The position numbers were made by a program, and so were the translations under genes. The notes beneath the pieces were generated by a model, which saw only the letters and a list, made by a program, of their open reading frames with translations, had not been told where the DNA came from and ran no database searches. Positions 9,015-17,932 of a stretch of 64,000 nucleotides of DNA are shown here, one piece after another. This stretch comes from Actinomyces sp. 432. GTDB taxonomy: Bacteria; Actinomycetota; Actinomycetes; Actinomycetales; Actinomycetaceae. The first letter of the stretch is position 1, and each line of letters starts with the position of its first letter. The stretch spans positions 2,790,001 through 2,854,000 of the forward strand of contig NZ_CP025249.1 in the NCBI RefSeq assembly GCF_009930875.1. The letters are read 5' to 3'.

Positions 9015-9096
9015 CCGCGGCTCCTCGGGCCTTCGCTCTCCGCGGCTCCTCGGGCCTTCGCTCTCCGCGGCTCCTCGGGCCTTCGCTCTCCGCGGC
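9015..9096. repeat. 25-bp tandem repeat, three copies plus a partial
   Basis: The unit begins CCGCGGCTCCTCGGGCCTTC and recurs without mismatch at 9015, 9040 and 9065, followed by a 6-base start of a fourth. Perfect identity means the amplification is recent. It terminates the antidote remnant and lies beyond the 3-prime end of the alpha/beta hydrolase gene. Confidence 0.9.
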
Positions 9097-9143
9097 GCCT
9101 TACGACGCGCGAGTTCCCCGCGAAGCCGCATTCACGCGCGCCG

Positions 9144-9989
9144 CTAGTCGCCCACCACGAAGGCCCGCACGCGGGCGGCAGCCTCGTGAGGCGCCTCCGA
9201 CAGCATCAGGTGCGTGGTGTCGGGGAAGTCGTCGGCCAGGGTGAAGCCGCCGGTGACGTGCGCGCGTATGTAATTGGTGTTCACCGTCGAATACAGCGGG
9301 ATCTCGGGCATCAGGTACAGGAAGGGCACGTCGATCCGGTCCATCACCGGGCGCTGGTCGGTGCGGAACAGCGAGTACCACAGAGCAGCGAAGGACAGCG
9401 GGTCGACCGACTCACGCATCGCCTCAATGGCCTCTTCCTCCTGGTCGGCCGGCAGGTCCTGCAGCTTCGGGTTCATGAGGGTCTTGGCGATGTACCAAGA
9501 ACCGTAGCCGCCGTCGTCGAACAGACGGTCCAGATCGCGGTGGAAGTCCTCATCGGTCCACTCGCCTCTGCCGATGCCGCCCTTCCAGCCGTCGTTGCGC
9601 AGGTACGGCGACATGTCCGCCGCGACGATGCGCCGCAGGCGTCCGGTTCCATACTGGCCCACGTAGCTGAAGATGGCGGCAGCCCCCATGGAGTGGCCGA
9701 CGGCCGTGACGCCGTCCAAGCCGAGCTGCTCGACGACGTCGTTCAGGTCCTGCCCGAGGGTGCGCACGTTCAGGTGCATGCGGGCGCGGTCGGAATCGGC
9801 GTGCCCGCGCTGGTCGTAGAAGACCACCCGGTAGTCCTGATTCAGGTCGTCGATGAACTCCGCCAGGTCGTAGTGAGAGGAGCCCAGGCCGTGGATCACC
9901 AGGAGCGTCTCCTCCGCCGCGCCCGATTCCTTGGCGGGCAAGTCCTCGTAGTAGAGCCGGGTTCCGTCTTGCGTGACGATGTGTGGCAC
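9144..9989 (-). CDS. Alpha/beta-fold hydrolase
   Basis: A 281-residue cytoplasmic hydrolase with the oxyanion-hole HGLGSS near residue 34, a YDQRGHADSD strand-turn, the nucleophile elbow GHSMGA near residue 98, and a C-terminal DTTHLM histidine. The arrangement matches the haloperoxidase/esterase branch of the fold. The substrate is not evident. It stands alone between repeat-rich, gene-poor DNA on both sides. Confidence 0.85.
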   Translation of the reverse strand: MPHIVTQDGTRLYYEDLPAKESGAAEETLLVIHGLGSSHYDLAEFIDDLNQDYRVVFYDQRGHADSDRARMHLNVRTLGQDLNDVVEQLGLDGVTAVGHSMGAAAIFSYVGQYGTGRLRRIVAADMSPYLRNDGWKGGIGRGEWTDEDFHRDLDRLFDDGGYGSWYIAKTLMNPKLQDLPADQEEEAIEAMRESVDPLSFAALWYSLFRTDQRPVMDRIDVPFLYLMPEIPLYSTVNTNYIRAHVTGGFTLADDFPDTTHLMLSEAPHEAAARVRAFVVGD

Positions 9990-10714
9990 GTTCTTCCTCT
10001 CAGGGTTTGGGCTCTCACCGACGCCAGCAGGGCAGGCGCGCCCGGAGGGCGTCGGAGGGCCTCATGCTGCCTTATATGCGGCCCGACCCGCTATTGACCG
10101 CCCTCCGGGTGGCCCGGGGATCCCGGCTGATCGAGGCCGGATCAGCGGGATTCACCGGCCCCTGAAACCTTCCCGGGCTGGTGATCTCGATCCGGTTCGG
10201 AAAGACTCAACCCGCACGGGATCCCCACCGACGCCGTAGAACAGGTGCACGACGGTGTTGACCGGACCCTCTGGCCAACCAGGTTCTTCCGGCTTGCGGG
10301 TGTGGCGATTGACGGTGCGGGTCTCCGCGACGCCACGGTCTGCCGGTGCTGAGGCTGCGGGGCAGCAGAGTTTGTTGGGTACGCCCCTTCGGTGTTTACT
10401 ACGCCTGTTAGACCTGTGCTGAAGGCTCCGGAGCCCTTCAACAGACACCTAACCGGCGTACTAAAGCCCTAACCGGCGTAGTAGACGGCCCCGGGCACCA
10501 AGGACCGTCACCCCCGCCTCACAACCCAACGGCCCGCGCCGGGCGCCCCGGCACCGGCCGCACACCAGCCCCCGCCAACACAACTCCAAACTGGAAGAGC
10601 AATTAAGAGCCCAAGAGCTCCTGCCCCATCTCGCTTTCGGCGTCGTCGCGGTGTTCTGCGACGGTGGCCGGCGCCACTCTTACTCGCTCTAACGCCGGGC
10701 GTGAGAGTACTTAA
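9990..10714. other. Gene-poor stretch
   Basis: No frame here has recognisable protein similarity. Around 10450-10490 two near copies of a 20-base sequence occur (CTAACCGGCGTACTAAAGCC and CTAACCGGCGTAGTAGACGG), with a related inverted piece near 10395 (TTTACTACGCC). This may be the worn remnant of an insertion. Confidence 0.4.
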
Positions 10715-11830
10715 GAGTAATGAAGAGTTACCGTCGAGGCGATGCGGGAAGCACTCCGATCCGCCGGGCCACCGTCACAGCCCGACCCGGTCGGGCTCCT
10801 AGCGGACGGTGGGCGACGCCGGAACCGCTCGCGCCGATCGACGAGCCACGCGCGGCAGCCCGCCACGCGGCTTCCCTCCGAAGCCGCATCATTAGACTCC
10901 GTCGCCCCGCCGCCTGCCACGCCGTCGGCAGCCGCGGCCAGCACCTCATCCCGCTCCGCACCCTCCCGGCCCGTCCAGCCACCGACCGTGGTGAGTACGT
11001 CGAGCATCTCCGGCGCGGGCGCACGACGGAACAGGGCGCGAACCATGTCCAGCTCGTCCTCGTCGCGCCCGCCCTCGCGGTACAGCTCGGCCGCACGCAG
11101 CAGATCAATCCAGTACCCGCCACCTCGCCTGCGTCAGTAGTCCAGGTTGCTCATGGACACGCACCCCTCGTCGACCGCCCGGTCCAGGTAGGCCATTGCC
11201 TCCCGACGGCGACCCGCAGCAAGCAGCCGCTCGACGATCGCCCCGTACTCGGCGTGCTCGCCCAGGCTCAGCAGCTGGACGGCGCGGTCGACGTCGCCGT
11301 CGTGATCGGCTAGCTCCAGCAGCATCTGCTTCAGCTCAAAGTCCGGGCTCCTCCCCTCGGTCTCGGCTGCCGCCTCCGCCTTGGCCGCCGCACGCCGGCA
11401 GACGTTCAGGCCCTCGTTCCCCAGCGCCGGCAGGAACTCCGCCAGGGTGAGCGAGGGCCACCCGGAGGATTCCAGGCGGAACTTAGCCAGCTAGCGCCCA
11501 AGCTTGCCCGGCGCGGGCGGGCTCGCGCAGCAGGCGCGGGCGGGCTCGCGCAGCAGGCGCGGGCGTAGAGCCTCACGGCGCGCTGGCAGACATCGACTGC
11601 CACGCCGCTGGAGTCGTCAATGTTCCTCTCCAGCTGCTTGCGCAGGCGGGTGGTGTTGTGAAGTCGTGCGGGCGCCGCCGCCCGGGCGCCGTCAGCGATT
11701 CGAAGTTCGCCGACCGCGTCCACCAGGCCCGGGCCGCGCCCGTAGACGGCCCCATCAGCGGCTGTGGCAAGCGCCGCCTCGGTAAGCGAGCCGAGCGATT
11801 CGATGCGCATACAGTAATCGTGGCAGATGC
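10715..11830 (-). pseudogene. Multiply broken gene, resembling DUF6880/TPR-like proteins
   Basis: Three consecutive minus-strand pieces read as one former protein. The first runs MRIESLGSLTEAALATAADG through DDSSGVAVDVCQRAVRLYARA. The second is LAKFRLESSGWPSLTLAEF through AMAYLDRAVDEG. The third is YWIDLLRAAELYREGGRDED through EMLDVLTTVGGW. Between the first two lie a 23-bp tandem duplication (11511-11565) and an apparent TGG-to-TAG stop near 11491. Between the last two is a frameshift near 11125. Several independent lesions make this a real pseudogene, unlike the single-base cases. Family assignment is tentative. Confidence 0.6.
11511..11565. repeat. 23-bp tandem duplication inside the pseudogene
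   Basis: The unit starting GCGCGGGCGGGCTCGCGCAG occurs at 11511 and 11534, followed by a 9-base start of a third. Being 23 bp long, each extra copy shifts the reading frame of the surrounding pseudogene. Confidence 0.85.
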
Positions 11831-11857
11831 CGTCTGAGGCGCCAACCGAACCGGTAC

Positions 11858-12276
11858 TCATGCCGTCCACGGATCGATGAGTTTCAATCCCATTGGCTTG
11901 AAGTCGCGCCCATTCCGCGTGGCCAGTGTCATCGAGTGGGCATACGCGATTGCCCCGATAAGGGAGTCCATCACCGGCAGGGGCGCCCTTTGGCGGCTGC
12001 CCGCGCCTGCAACTGCGCCCACGCGCTTGCGGCAGCATCATCGAACGGAAGGACCCTGTCACTGAAGAACGGCAGCAGCGTCTCCTCCAATCGGTACTGG
12101 AGCGTGTCTCGTCGTCGCCCTTCCGACAGGGCCAAGACACCCCGCCGCAACTCGGCAAGCGTCAGGGCGGTCACGAACAGCGACTCCTGAGGCTGCCGAT
12201 CGAGCCATTCAACAACCGCCGGCTCCGGTGCACTACGCAACGGCTCGGAGATGACATTCGTATCGAGAATGATCAC
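11858..12276 (-). pseudogene. vapC: PIN-domain toxin (FitB/VapC type), one-base frameshift
   Basis: Endoribonuclease toxin of a type II pair. It starts at ATG 12276 with the PIN signature MIILDTNVISE and continues through TALTLAELRRG. The frame is lost at the plus-strand G4 at 11980-11983. One additional base gives GRPLPVMDSLIGAIA, ATRNGRDF and a stop at 11858, completing a normal protein of about 139 residues with all PIN acidic positions. The start overlaps the antitoxin stop by 4 bases. Sequence error and true inactivation cannot be separated from this read. Confidence 0.85.
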
Positions 12277-12512
12277 GACAGGTTCACCGGGACATAGGGA
12301 GCGTCGTCACGATCCATGTCGAGTTCCACAGGCCCGACCTCTTCGCGTATCGAAGTCAGCAGCGAACCAAGGCCGGGCCGGTCATTCGCGGCAACAGCCC
12401 GTCCCAGGATCTGCCGTATCTCGGCCTCCATGCTGCGACCATGCGACTTCGCCAGCGCCTTCAATGCCCGGTGGGTCCCATCGGGCAGGTTCCGAACCAG
12501 AACATCTGCCAT
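12273..12512 (-). CDS. vapB: FitA-like ribbon-helix-helix antitoxin
   Basis: A 79-residue antitoxin. Its N-terminal VRNLPDGTHRALKALAKSHG and GRSMEAEIRQIL form the ribbon-helix-helix of the FitA family. The acidic C-terminus (ELDMDRDDAPYVPV) is the expected toxin-binding tail. Ribosome site AGGAGG lies just upstream of ATG 12512. It is the first gene of the pair with the PIN toxin and probably represses the operon through the inverted repeat at 12523-12549. Confidence 0.9.
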   Translation of the reverse strand: MADVLVRNLPDGTHRALKALAKSHGRSMEAEIRQILGRAVAANDRPGLGSLLTSIREEVGPVELDMDRDDAPYVPVNLS

Positions 12513-12522
12513 GACAGCCTCC

Positions 12523-12549
12523 TGCTAACACTTTCGTAAAATGCTAGCA
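12523..12549 (-). promoter_or_regulatory. Candidate autoregulatory operator of the FitA/VapC pair
   Basis: TGCTAACA (12523-12530) and TGCTAGCA (12542-12549) on the plus strand form a 7-of-8 inverted repeat across an AT-rich spacer, directly upstream of the antitoxin ribosome site. The placement suits the antitoxin's own binding site. This is inference from position and symmetry. Confidence 0.45.
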
Positions 12550-12819
12550 AGATGCTCCTACTCGCGACAACCCCATGATCACGAGGTCCTCCCGGGATGG
12601 CGCGGGACGCAATCTGCTCATGAGTAAGGCTTGGCACCCAGCTGCGACTCGGAAGAGCACCACCGAGATCGCGGAAGCAGCGGCATCGCGTCCATGCCTC
12701 GCGGTCGCCGATCACGTATATGCCCCTAAGGCTCCGACTTGCACGCAACCGTTCCGACGCCGACTCCCAATTCCGTGCGATTCCGCGGTTTCACTGAAAC
12801 AGCCTCGGCGGCAGAACAC

Positions 12820-12856
12820 CTCCAGTGTGCAACGAGGCCCTCGTTGCACACTGGAG
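12820..12856. repeat. Near-perfect 18-bp palindrome with 1-base centre
   Basis: The left arm starts CTCCAGTGTGCAACGAGG (12820-12837). Its exact reverse complement occupies 12839-12856. The right arm is also the left terminal repeat of the 120-bp element at 12838, and a further half-site CTCCAGTGTGCA lies at 12939. It would form a strong cruciform or hairpin. Confidence 0.85.
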
Positions 12857-12957
12857 CGTCATCACCAATCTCCAGCCCAATCGCCATTTCCGCGTGATTT
12901 CAACGAAAAGACACGATCGGCCGACTTTGTCCTGACAGCTCCAGTGTGCAGCCGCAC
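12838..12957 (+). repeat. 120-bp palindrome-ended element, copy 1
   Basis: Placed by its core CCGCGTGATTTCAACG, whose TGA falls at positions 58-60 as in the other copies. The outer 20-bp blocks pair through TGCACACTGGAGC on the left and GCTCCAGTGTGCA on the right. The arms are unlike those of the copies at 35181 and 54566, yet complementary to each other. It sits between the toxin-antitoxin pair and the MrfA-like helicase gene. Confidence 0.7.
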
Positions 12958-13150
12958 CGGCTCGACCCGGGCCGACCCTTCCCCGCACGAAACCTGCGTC
13001 GCTCGGGACGGGCCCCACCCGGCGCCGGCCCCGCCCGGAACCTACACAACCCCAACGGCTCCACTCGGAACCGCCCCGCTCTCTCCGCCTCACCCCCGCC
13101 CGACCACCCGGCTATCAGTTCTCGTCAGGCCCCTGCGGCACACTTGCCCC

Positions 13151-15799
13151 ATGAGCACCCAGCCGCACTCGCCCGCGCGCAACCTCACCGACCTGCTCGA
13201 AGGCATCGGCGCGCGCGACAGCCGGCTGATCCACCTGCAGCGCACCCCGGCCCGCCCCGGCCGCCACGGCGAGTGGCCCGCCTGGGCGGACCCCGACCTG
13301 CTCGCCGCCTACGCCCGCCTGGGCGTGGACCGCCCCTGGACGCATCAGGTTGCCGCCGCCGACTCCGTTCACGGCGGCCACCACACCGTGCTCGCCACCG
13401 GCACCGGCTCGGGCAAGTCCCTGGCCGCCTGGCTGCCCGCACTCTCGGAGGTCCTGGCCGCCCAGCGCGCAGACACCGATAGCCACATTTCCGCCTACGG
13501 GCGCCGCCCCACCGCCCTGTACCTGTCCCCCACCAAAGCACTCGCTGCCGACCAGGCCGCCGCCCTGGGCCACCTGATCACCGAGTTGGAGTCGGTTCAG
13601 CGCGAGGCGGGCGTGCCGGGCGGCTCACTGCGCACGGTGCACGCCGCCACCTGCGACGGCGACACGCCGCTGCCCGAGCGCGACTGGGCCCGCGCCCACG
13701 CCGACGTCGTCCTCACCAACCCCGACTTCCTGCACTTCTCGCTCCTGCCCGGCCACGAGCGCTGGAACCGCCTGCTGCGCTCGCTGCGCTACGTGGTGGT
13801 CGACGAGTGCCACGCCTACCGCGGCATTCTCGGCGCCCACGTGGCCCTGGTACTGCGTCGGCTGCTGCGGCTGGTGCGCCGCCTGCGCCCGCACGGCCCC
13901 GAGCCCGTGGTGCTGTGCGCGTCGGCGACGGCGGCCGAGCCGGCAGTCACGGCGGCCCGCCTGATCGGGGCGGAGCCCGAGGCCATCACCGCCATCACCG
14001 ACGACGCCGCCCCCACCGGTGAGCACACCCTCGCCCTGTGGCAGCCGGCCCTATTGGATCCCTGGGCGGCCTGGGAGAACTCGGTGGCGGCCCTGGCGCA
14101 GGCGAGTGACTTCCCCGCCGCCGACCCTCGCCTGAACCACCCGGGCGATGTGACCGCATCTTCGGTGGAAGACGACCCCTCCTCGGCGCAGACGCCGACC
14201 AGCCAGGCAGACTCGCCGCACCCACCGGCGCCATCCCCCGCCTCCCGGCCCGCCACGCCCGTCGGCCCGGACACGGCCGACCCGACGGAGGACCCGGCCG
14301 CCCGCCGCAGCGCCGTCGTAGAGGCGGCCGAGCTGCTGGTGGACCTGCTCAGCGTGGGCGCCCGGGCGCTGGTGTTCGTCCGCTCGCGCCGCAGCGCGGA
14401 GATCGTGGCCGAGCGCGCTCGGCACACGCTCGGCCTGTCCCAGCCGGAGCTGGCGGGCACGGTCGCCGCCTACCGGGGCGGCTACCTGCCCGAGGAGCGG
14501 CGCGCCCTGGAGCAGGACCTGCGCCACGGCCGCCTGCGGGCCCTGGCCACCACCAATGCCCTCGAGCTGGGCATCGACGTCACCGGCCTGGACGCCGTGA
14601 TCATCGCCGGCTGGCCGGGAACCCGGGTGAGCCTGTGGCAGCAGGCGGGCCGGGCCGGGCGGGCCGGCAGCCGCGGGGTGGCGGTGCTGATCGCCTCCGA
14701 CAATCCGCTGGACGCCTACCTGGTCCACCACCCGGAGGACGTGTTCGCCGCCCCGGAGGCCACTGTCTTCGACCCCGCCAACCCCTACGTGCTGGCCCCG
14801 CACCTGTGCGCGGCGGCCTCGGAGTCGCCGCTGCGCACCGACGACCTGCCCCTGTTCGGCCTGCCCGACGAGTCCCTACTGACGGAGCTCGCCGCCCGCG
14901 GGGCGCTGCGACGCCGCCCAGCCGGCTGGTTCTGGAACACGAGCCTGCCGGGCCGGGCACAGGACCTGACCTCCTTGCGCGGGGACGGTCCGGCGGACGT
15001 GCCCGTGGTGGAGGAGGCGACCGGCGCCGTCGTCGGCACCGTGTCCGGGGCGTCCGCGGACTCCACCGTCCACCCCGGGGCGGTCTACATCCACCAGGGC
15101 CGCACCTACCTGGTGGAGGAGCTGACCGAGGAGGCGGCCGTCGTCACCCGCCGGACGGCGGTCGGCTACCGCACCCGGGCGCGCGAGCAGAGCTCGGTGC
15201 GCATCGTCGCCGAGCGGGAGCGGCAGGAGTGGGCCGACGGCGTGGTGTGGGCCTTCGGCTCGGTGGAGGTCACCAGCCAGGTGGTCGGTTACAACAAGCT
15301 CGCGCTGCCGGGTATGGAGGTGGTCTCTCAGCATCCGCTGTCCATGCCCGAGCATGTGCTGCCGACGGCGTCGGCGTGGTGGACGGTACCGGTGGAGCTC
15401 ACCGCCCGCGCGGGCTTGAAGGCGGATGAGCTGCCGGGCGCCCTGCACGCCGCCGAGCACGCCATGATCGGCATGCTGCCACTGCTGGCCACCTGCGACC
15501 GCTGGGACATTGGCGGACTGTCGACGGCGCTGCACCCGCAGACGCTCGCGCCCACGGTGTTCGTGCACGACGCCCATGCCGGTGGTGCCGGCTTCGCCGA
15601 ACGGGGTTTCAGGGCGGGGCGCGCCTGGCTGGAGGCGACGCTTGCGGTGGTTTCCGAGTGCGCGTGCACCGCCGGCTGCCCCAGCTGTGTGCAGTCGCCC
15701 AAGTGCGGCAACAACAACGAGCCGCTGGACAAGGCCGGCGCAATCGCGCTGCTGCACCTGCTGCTGGATGCCATCCCCGACGACGTCGCGGCCGCGTAA
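13151..15799 (+). CDS. DEAD/DEAH-box DNA repair helicase with C-terminal DUF1998 zinc region (MrfA/Rv3649-like)
   Basis: An 882-residue superfamily 2 helicase from ATG 13151; the open frame upstream is not used because it crosses repeats. Walker A ATGTGSGKS is near residue 82, the DECH box near 216, and motif VI QQAGRAGRAGS near 500. The C-terminus bears the cysteine cluster CACTAGCPSCVQSPKCG near 838. This arrangement is that of MrfA/YprA, which repairs mitomycin-type damage. A proline-rich insert of about 45 residues (near 345-390) separates the two RecA folds. It lies beside pilus genes, as in mycobacteria. Confidence 0.9.
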   Translation: MSTQPHSPARNLTDLLEGIGARDSRLIHLQRTPARPGRHGEWPAWADPDLLAAYARLGVDRPWTHQVAAADSVHGGHHTVLATGTGSGKSLAAWLPALSEVLAAQRADTDSHISAYGRRPTALYLSPTKALAADQAAALGHLITELESVQREAGVPGGSLRTVHAATCDGDTPLPERDWARAHADVVLTNPDFLHFSLLPGHERWNRLLRSLRYVVVDECHAYRGILGAHVALVLRRLLRLVRRLRPHGPEPVVLCASATAAEPAVTAARLIGAEPEAITAITDDAAPTGEHTLALWQPALLDPWAAWENSVAALAQASDFPAADPRLNHPGDVTASSVEDDPSSAQTPTSQADSPHPPAPSPASRPATPVGPDTADPTEDPAARRSAVVEAAELLVDLLSVGARALVFVRSRRSAEIVAERARHTLGLSQPELAGTVAAYRGGYLPEERRALEQDLRHGRLRALATTNALELGIDVTGLDAVIIAGWPGTRVSLWQQAGRAGRAGSRGVAVLIASDNPLDAYLVHHPEDVFAAPEATVFDPANPYVLAPHLCAAASESPLRTDDLPLFGLPDESLLTELAARGALRRRPAGWFWNTSLPGRAQDLTSLRGDGPADVPVVEEATGAVVGTVSGASADSTVHPGAVYIHQGRTYLVEELTEEAAVVTRRTAVGYRTRAREQSSVRIVAERERQEWADGVVWAFGSVEVTSQVVGYNKLALPGMEVVSQHPLSMPEHVLPTASAWWTVPVELTARAGLKADELPGALHAAEHAMIGMLPLLATCDRWDIGGLSTALHPQTLAPTVFVHDAHAGGAGFAERGFRAGRAWLEATLAVVSECACTAGCPSCVQSPKCGNNNEPLDKAGAIALLHLLLDAIPDDVAAA

Positions 15800-15969
15800 T
15801 TCCGTCGGGGCTGTTCGCACGGTGGCGGTCATGCCGCCCCCGGGTTGTGTGCCCGCAAACACCACCGCCATGACGGCGGCGTAGAGCGCCGGTGACATTG
15901 GCCCGCCCACCACGACCGGCGCCCCGCCCGCGACCGGCGCCCCGTGCCCGGTGCGGCGTTAGGCCATGG

Positions 15970-16728
15970 TCAGGCCACAGCCAGCAGCCAGGCGAGCCAG
16001 CCGCCCGCGGCCAGGTAGGGCCCGAAGGCGATGGTGTCTTTCAACCCGGTTCGGCCTGTGATCACAAGCCCAATGGCCGACAGTCCGGCGAGTACGAAGC
16101 TCAGCATTAAGCCATTGACCACGTGCTGCACGCCGGTGTAACCCAGCCACAGGCCCAGCAGGGCGCATAGTTTGACATCCCCGAGCCCTAAACGGGATGC
16201 GCGGATGAGCCACACGACCAGGGCCACGGCTCCCACTACAAGCGCGCACAGTACTGCACGGCGCGCCTGCCAGCCTTCCGCTGCGGGTGCACCCAGGGCC
16301 GCACTGCCGAGCGCGAGCGCAGGCATGCTCGCCAGGAGCCACAGCGCTGCCAGGCCCAGCAGCCGGTCGGGCAGCCGGTGGCAGACGGCGTCGACACTGC
16401 CGGCCACGCCGAGCAGGGCCACCACCGGGATGGTGAGGGCCGTATCGACCACCGCCCCGTGGCCAAGTCCCCAAACCAGGGTCACCGTGCACAGGATCGT
16501 TGCGAGCGCACCCTGTGGGAGTGGGTCAAGCAGTCGCCGGAAGCGTATGCGCACAGTGGCGGTGGCGGCGTCTGCGGAGCCCTCCTCGTCCTGGTTCTCC
16601 ACGGCCCGCTCCAGGCCGTCCACGTAGGCCCGCGCAAAACCGGAGGCGGGCCAGGCGGCTACACCGACGGAGGCCACGGCGGTCAGGCAGGCCGCAACCA
16701 CTGGCAATACGGCAGCAGCATTCACCAT
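15970..16728 (-). CDS. Type IV prepilin peptidase (A24 family, TadV-like)
   Basis: A 252-residue multi-pass membrane aspartic protease that processes pilin leaders. The two catalytic aspartates are seen in GSVDAVCHRLPDR and LGLGDVKLCALLG. The C-terminal FGPYLAAGGW segment is also characteristic. It lacks the cysteine-rich methylase domain of long PilD enzymes, so it is the short form. It lies downstream of the Flp/Tad-like pilin and TadE genes on the same strand, which are its likely substrates, with about 260 bases between. Confidence 0.85.
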   Translation of the reverse strand: MVNAAAVLPVVAACLTAVASVGVAAWPASGFARAYVDGLERAVENQDEEGSADAATATVRIRFRRLLDPLPQGALATILCTVTLVWGLGHGAVVDTALTIPVVALLGVAGSVDAVCHRLPDRLLGLAALWLLASMPALALGSAALGAPAAEGWQARRAVLCALVVGAVALVVWLIRASRLGLGDVKLCALLGLWLGYTGVQHVVNGLMLSFVLAGLSAIGLVITGRTGLKDTIAFGPYLAAGGWLAWLLAVA

Positions 16729-16990
16729 GTCATCCTCTCATCGCTTCTCCCGTCCATCCCTCCTACCGCGGCACCCGGTGCTGGCCCGTTCCACCCCGGT
16801 GCTCGACGTCTCAGGGGGAATAACGGGGCCGGGTGCGGTGGTAGCCGCGTCATGCCGATGTAGTGCCTCGTGGCTTCCTGATCGGGCCGCGGCTGCCCCG
16901 GTACAGCTGATCGGGCCGCGGCCGCCCCGGTACAGCGGACCGGGGCGGCCGGGCGAGGGGTTCCCGCCGGCGTCGTCTCCGGCGCGTCAC

Positions 16991-17422
16991 TCACAGCGGG
17001 TTAACCGGTCCAGCGCGGGCGGCGGCACCGGCACGGCGCGGAATCCCGAGTACTCGGGTGGGCACAGTGACCATGACCGTGACGTCCTCGCCGTCAATCT
17101 CGCATGTGCCCAGTTCTGCGCCGTTGGCCTGGGCCACCCGTTGGGCGGTGGCGCAGGGGTCGGCGGGGGCGAGCACCGAGCTCAGCGCCGTCGCCCCGGC
17201 AAGTGCCGCCAGGTCGGCCGCCGAGCGGGCCCGCCCGGCGGCCGACTGGGCCTGAATCAGTCCGGCGGCGCCTAGGGCCAGGCACAGGGCGACGGCGATG
17301 ATGCCCAGCACCATGACTGTGCCGGAACCCCGCTCGCGGCCCGCCGGTGCTGCGGCACGGCCCGTGCCGCACGCCCGTGTGCCATTGCCCGGGGTGAGGA
17401 ACGGACGCATGGCCCGCCTCAT
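16991..17422 (-). CDS. Rv3654c/TadE-like pilus-associated protein
   Basis: A 143-residue protein with an N-terminal Arg-rich stretch, then RERGSGTVMVLGIIAVAL, a single membrane helix preceded by the Gly-Ser-Gly typical of Rv3654c-type TadE/TadG relatives. The region after the helix (AAGRARSAADLAALAGA) is the conserved family motif. The start overlaps the preceding TadE stop by 4 bases. It probably assembles with the Flp pilus; whether it is also cytosolic is unknown. Confidence 0.8.
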   Translation of the reverse strand: MRRAMRPFLTPGNGTRACGTGRAAAPAGRERGSGTVMVLGIIAVALCLALGAAGLIQAQSAAGRARSAADLAALAGATALSSVLAPADPCATAQRVAQANGAELGTCEIDGEDVTVMVTVPTRVLGIPRRAGAAARAGPVNPL

Positions 17423-17925
17423 GGCACACCCGCCTGCGCAGGGGCGGGCTCGGTGTAGGCGCAGGCGCGCGAGCGGGCGGTGAGTCCCAGTCCGCCCAGC
17501 GGCCCTGGGACCCGGCGGCTTGCTGTCACACAGGTGAGTTCACCGGTTTCAACGCTGACCGTTACCGGGCCGCCCGCCCGCTGGGCGGCGCCGACGACGT
17601 CGCCTGAACCGATCGCGGCCTGACGGGCGGCCACGCGGGCGGCGTCGGTGACCCGCAGCTGGGTGAGGCCGGCACTGATGGTGGCCAGAACCAGCAGCAG
17701 GACCAGTGCGACCGCGGGCATGGTGACGGCGAGTTCGGCCGTCACCATGCCCGCCTCGTGCCGCCCGTGCGGGCTGCGGGACTGCCGCCCGCCACGGCCA
17801 TGCGCAGCCTCCGGGTCAGAACGGCCGCCCTGGCTGCTGGGTGGTCGGCCCGGGGAGGATGGGACGGCGCTGTGAACTAGGCGGCTCGCGGGCGCGTTCG
17901 ACCACGGGTTCGGTGGTGTCCACAT
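17419..17925 (-). CDS. TadE family minor pilin
   Basis: A 168-residue protein. After a basic leader, the sequence EAGMVTAELAVTMPAVAL starts a hydrophobic pseudopilin helix with the conserved Glu. A DAARVAARQAAIG segment and a cysteine pair follow. TadE proteins are minor pilins processed by TadV. It lies 7 bases after the DUF4244 pilin stop and overlaps the next gene by 4 bases. The start could be further in (MVTAEL), but the upstream ATG fits the operon spacing. Confidence 0.85.
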   Translation of the reverse strand: MWTPPNPWSNAPASRLVHSAVPSSPGRPPSSQGGRSDPEAAHGRGGRQSRSPHGRHEAGMVTAELAVTMPAVALVLLLVLATISAGLTQLRVTDAARVAARQAAIGSGDVVGAAQRAGGPVTVSVETGELTCVTASRRVPGPLGGLGLTARSRACAYTEPAPAQAGVP

Positions 17926-17932
17926 GTCCGCC

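Noticed and set aside
8733..10097. 454-aa plus-strand open frame
   Set aside because: It mixes the antidote remnant and 25-bp repeats with a long stretch antisense to the well-supported alpha/beta hydrolase.
10152..10448. 98-aa minus-strand open frame
   Set aside because: No family resemblance, no ribosome site, overlapping alternative frames of equal quality.
12721..12840. A fifth 120-bp element with core near 12779
   Set aside because: The core is similar but the end blocks in the 120-bp register do not pair.
12575..13150. N-terminal extension of the MrfA-like helicase
   Set aside because: The extra 192 codons cross the palindrome and the 120-bp element and have no protein resemblance; ATG 13151 fits family length.
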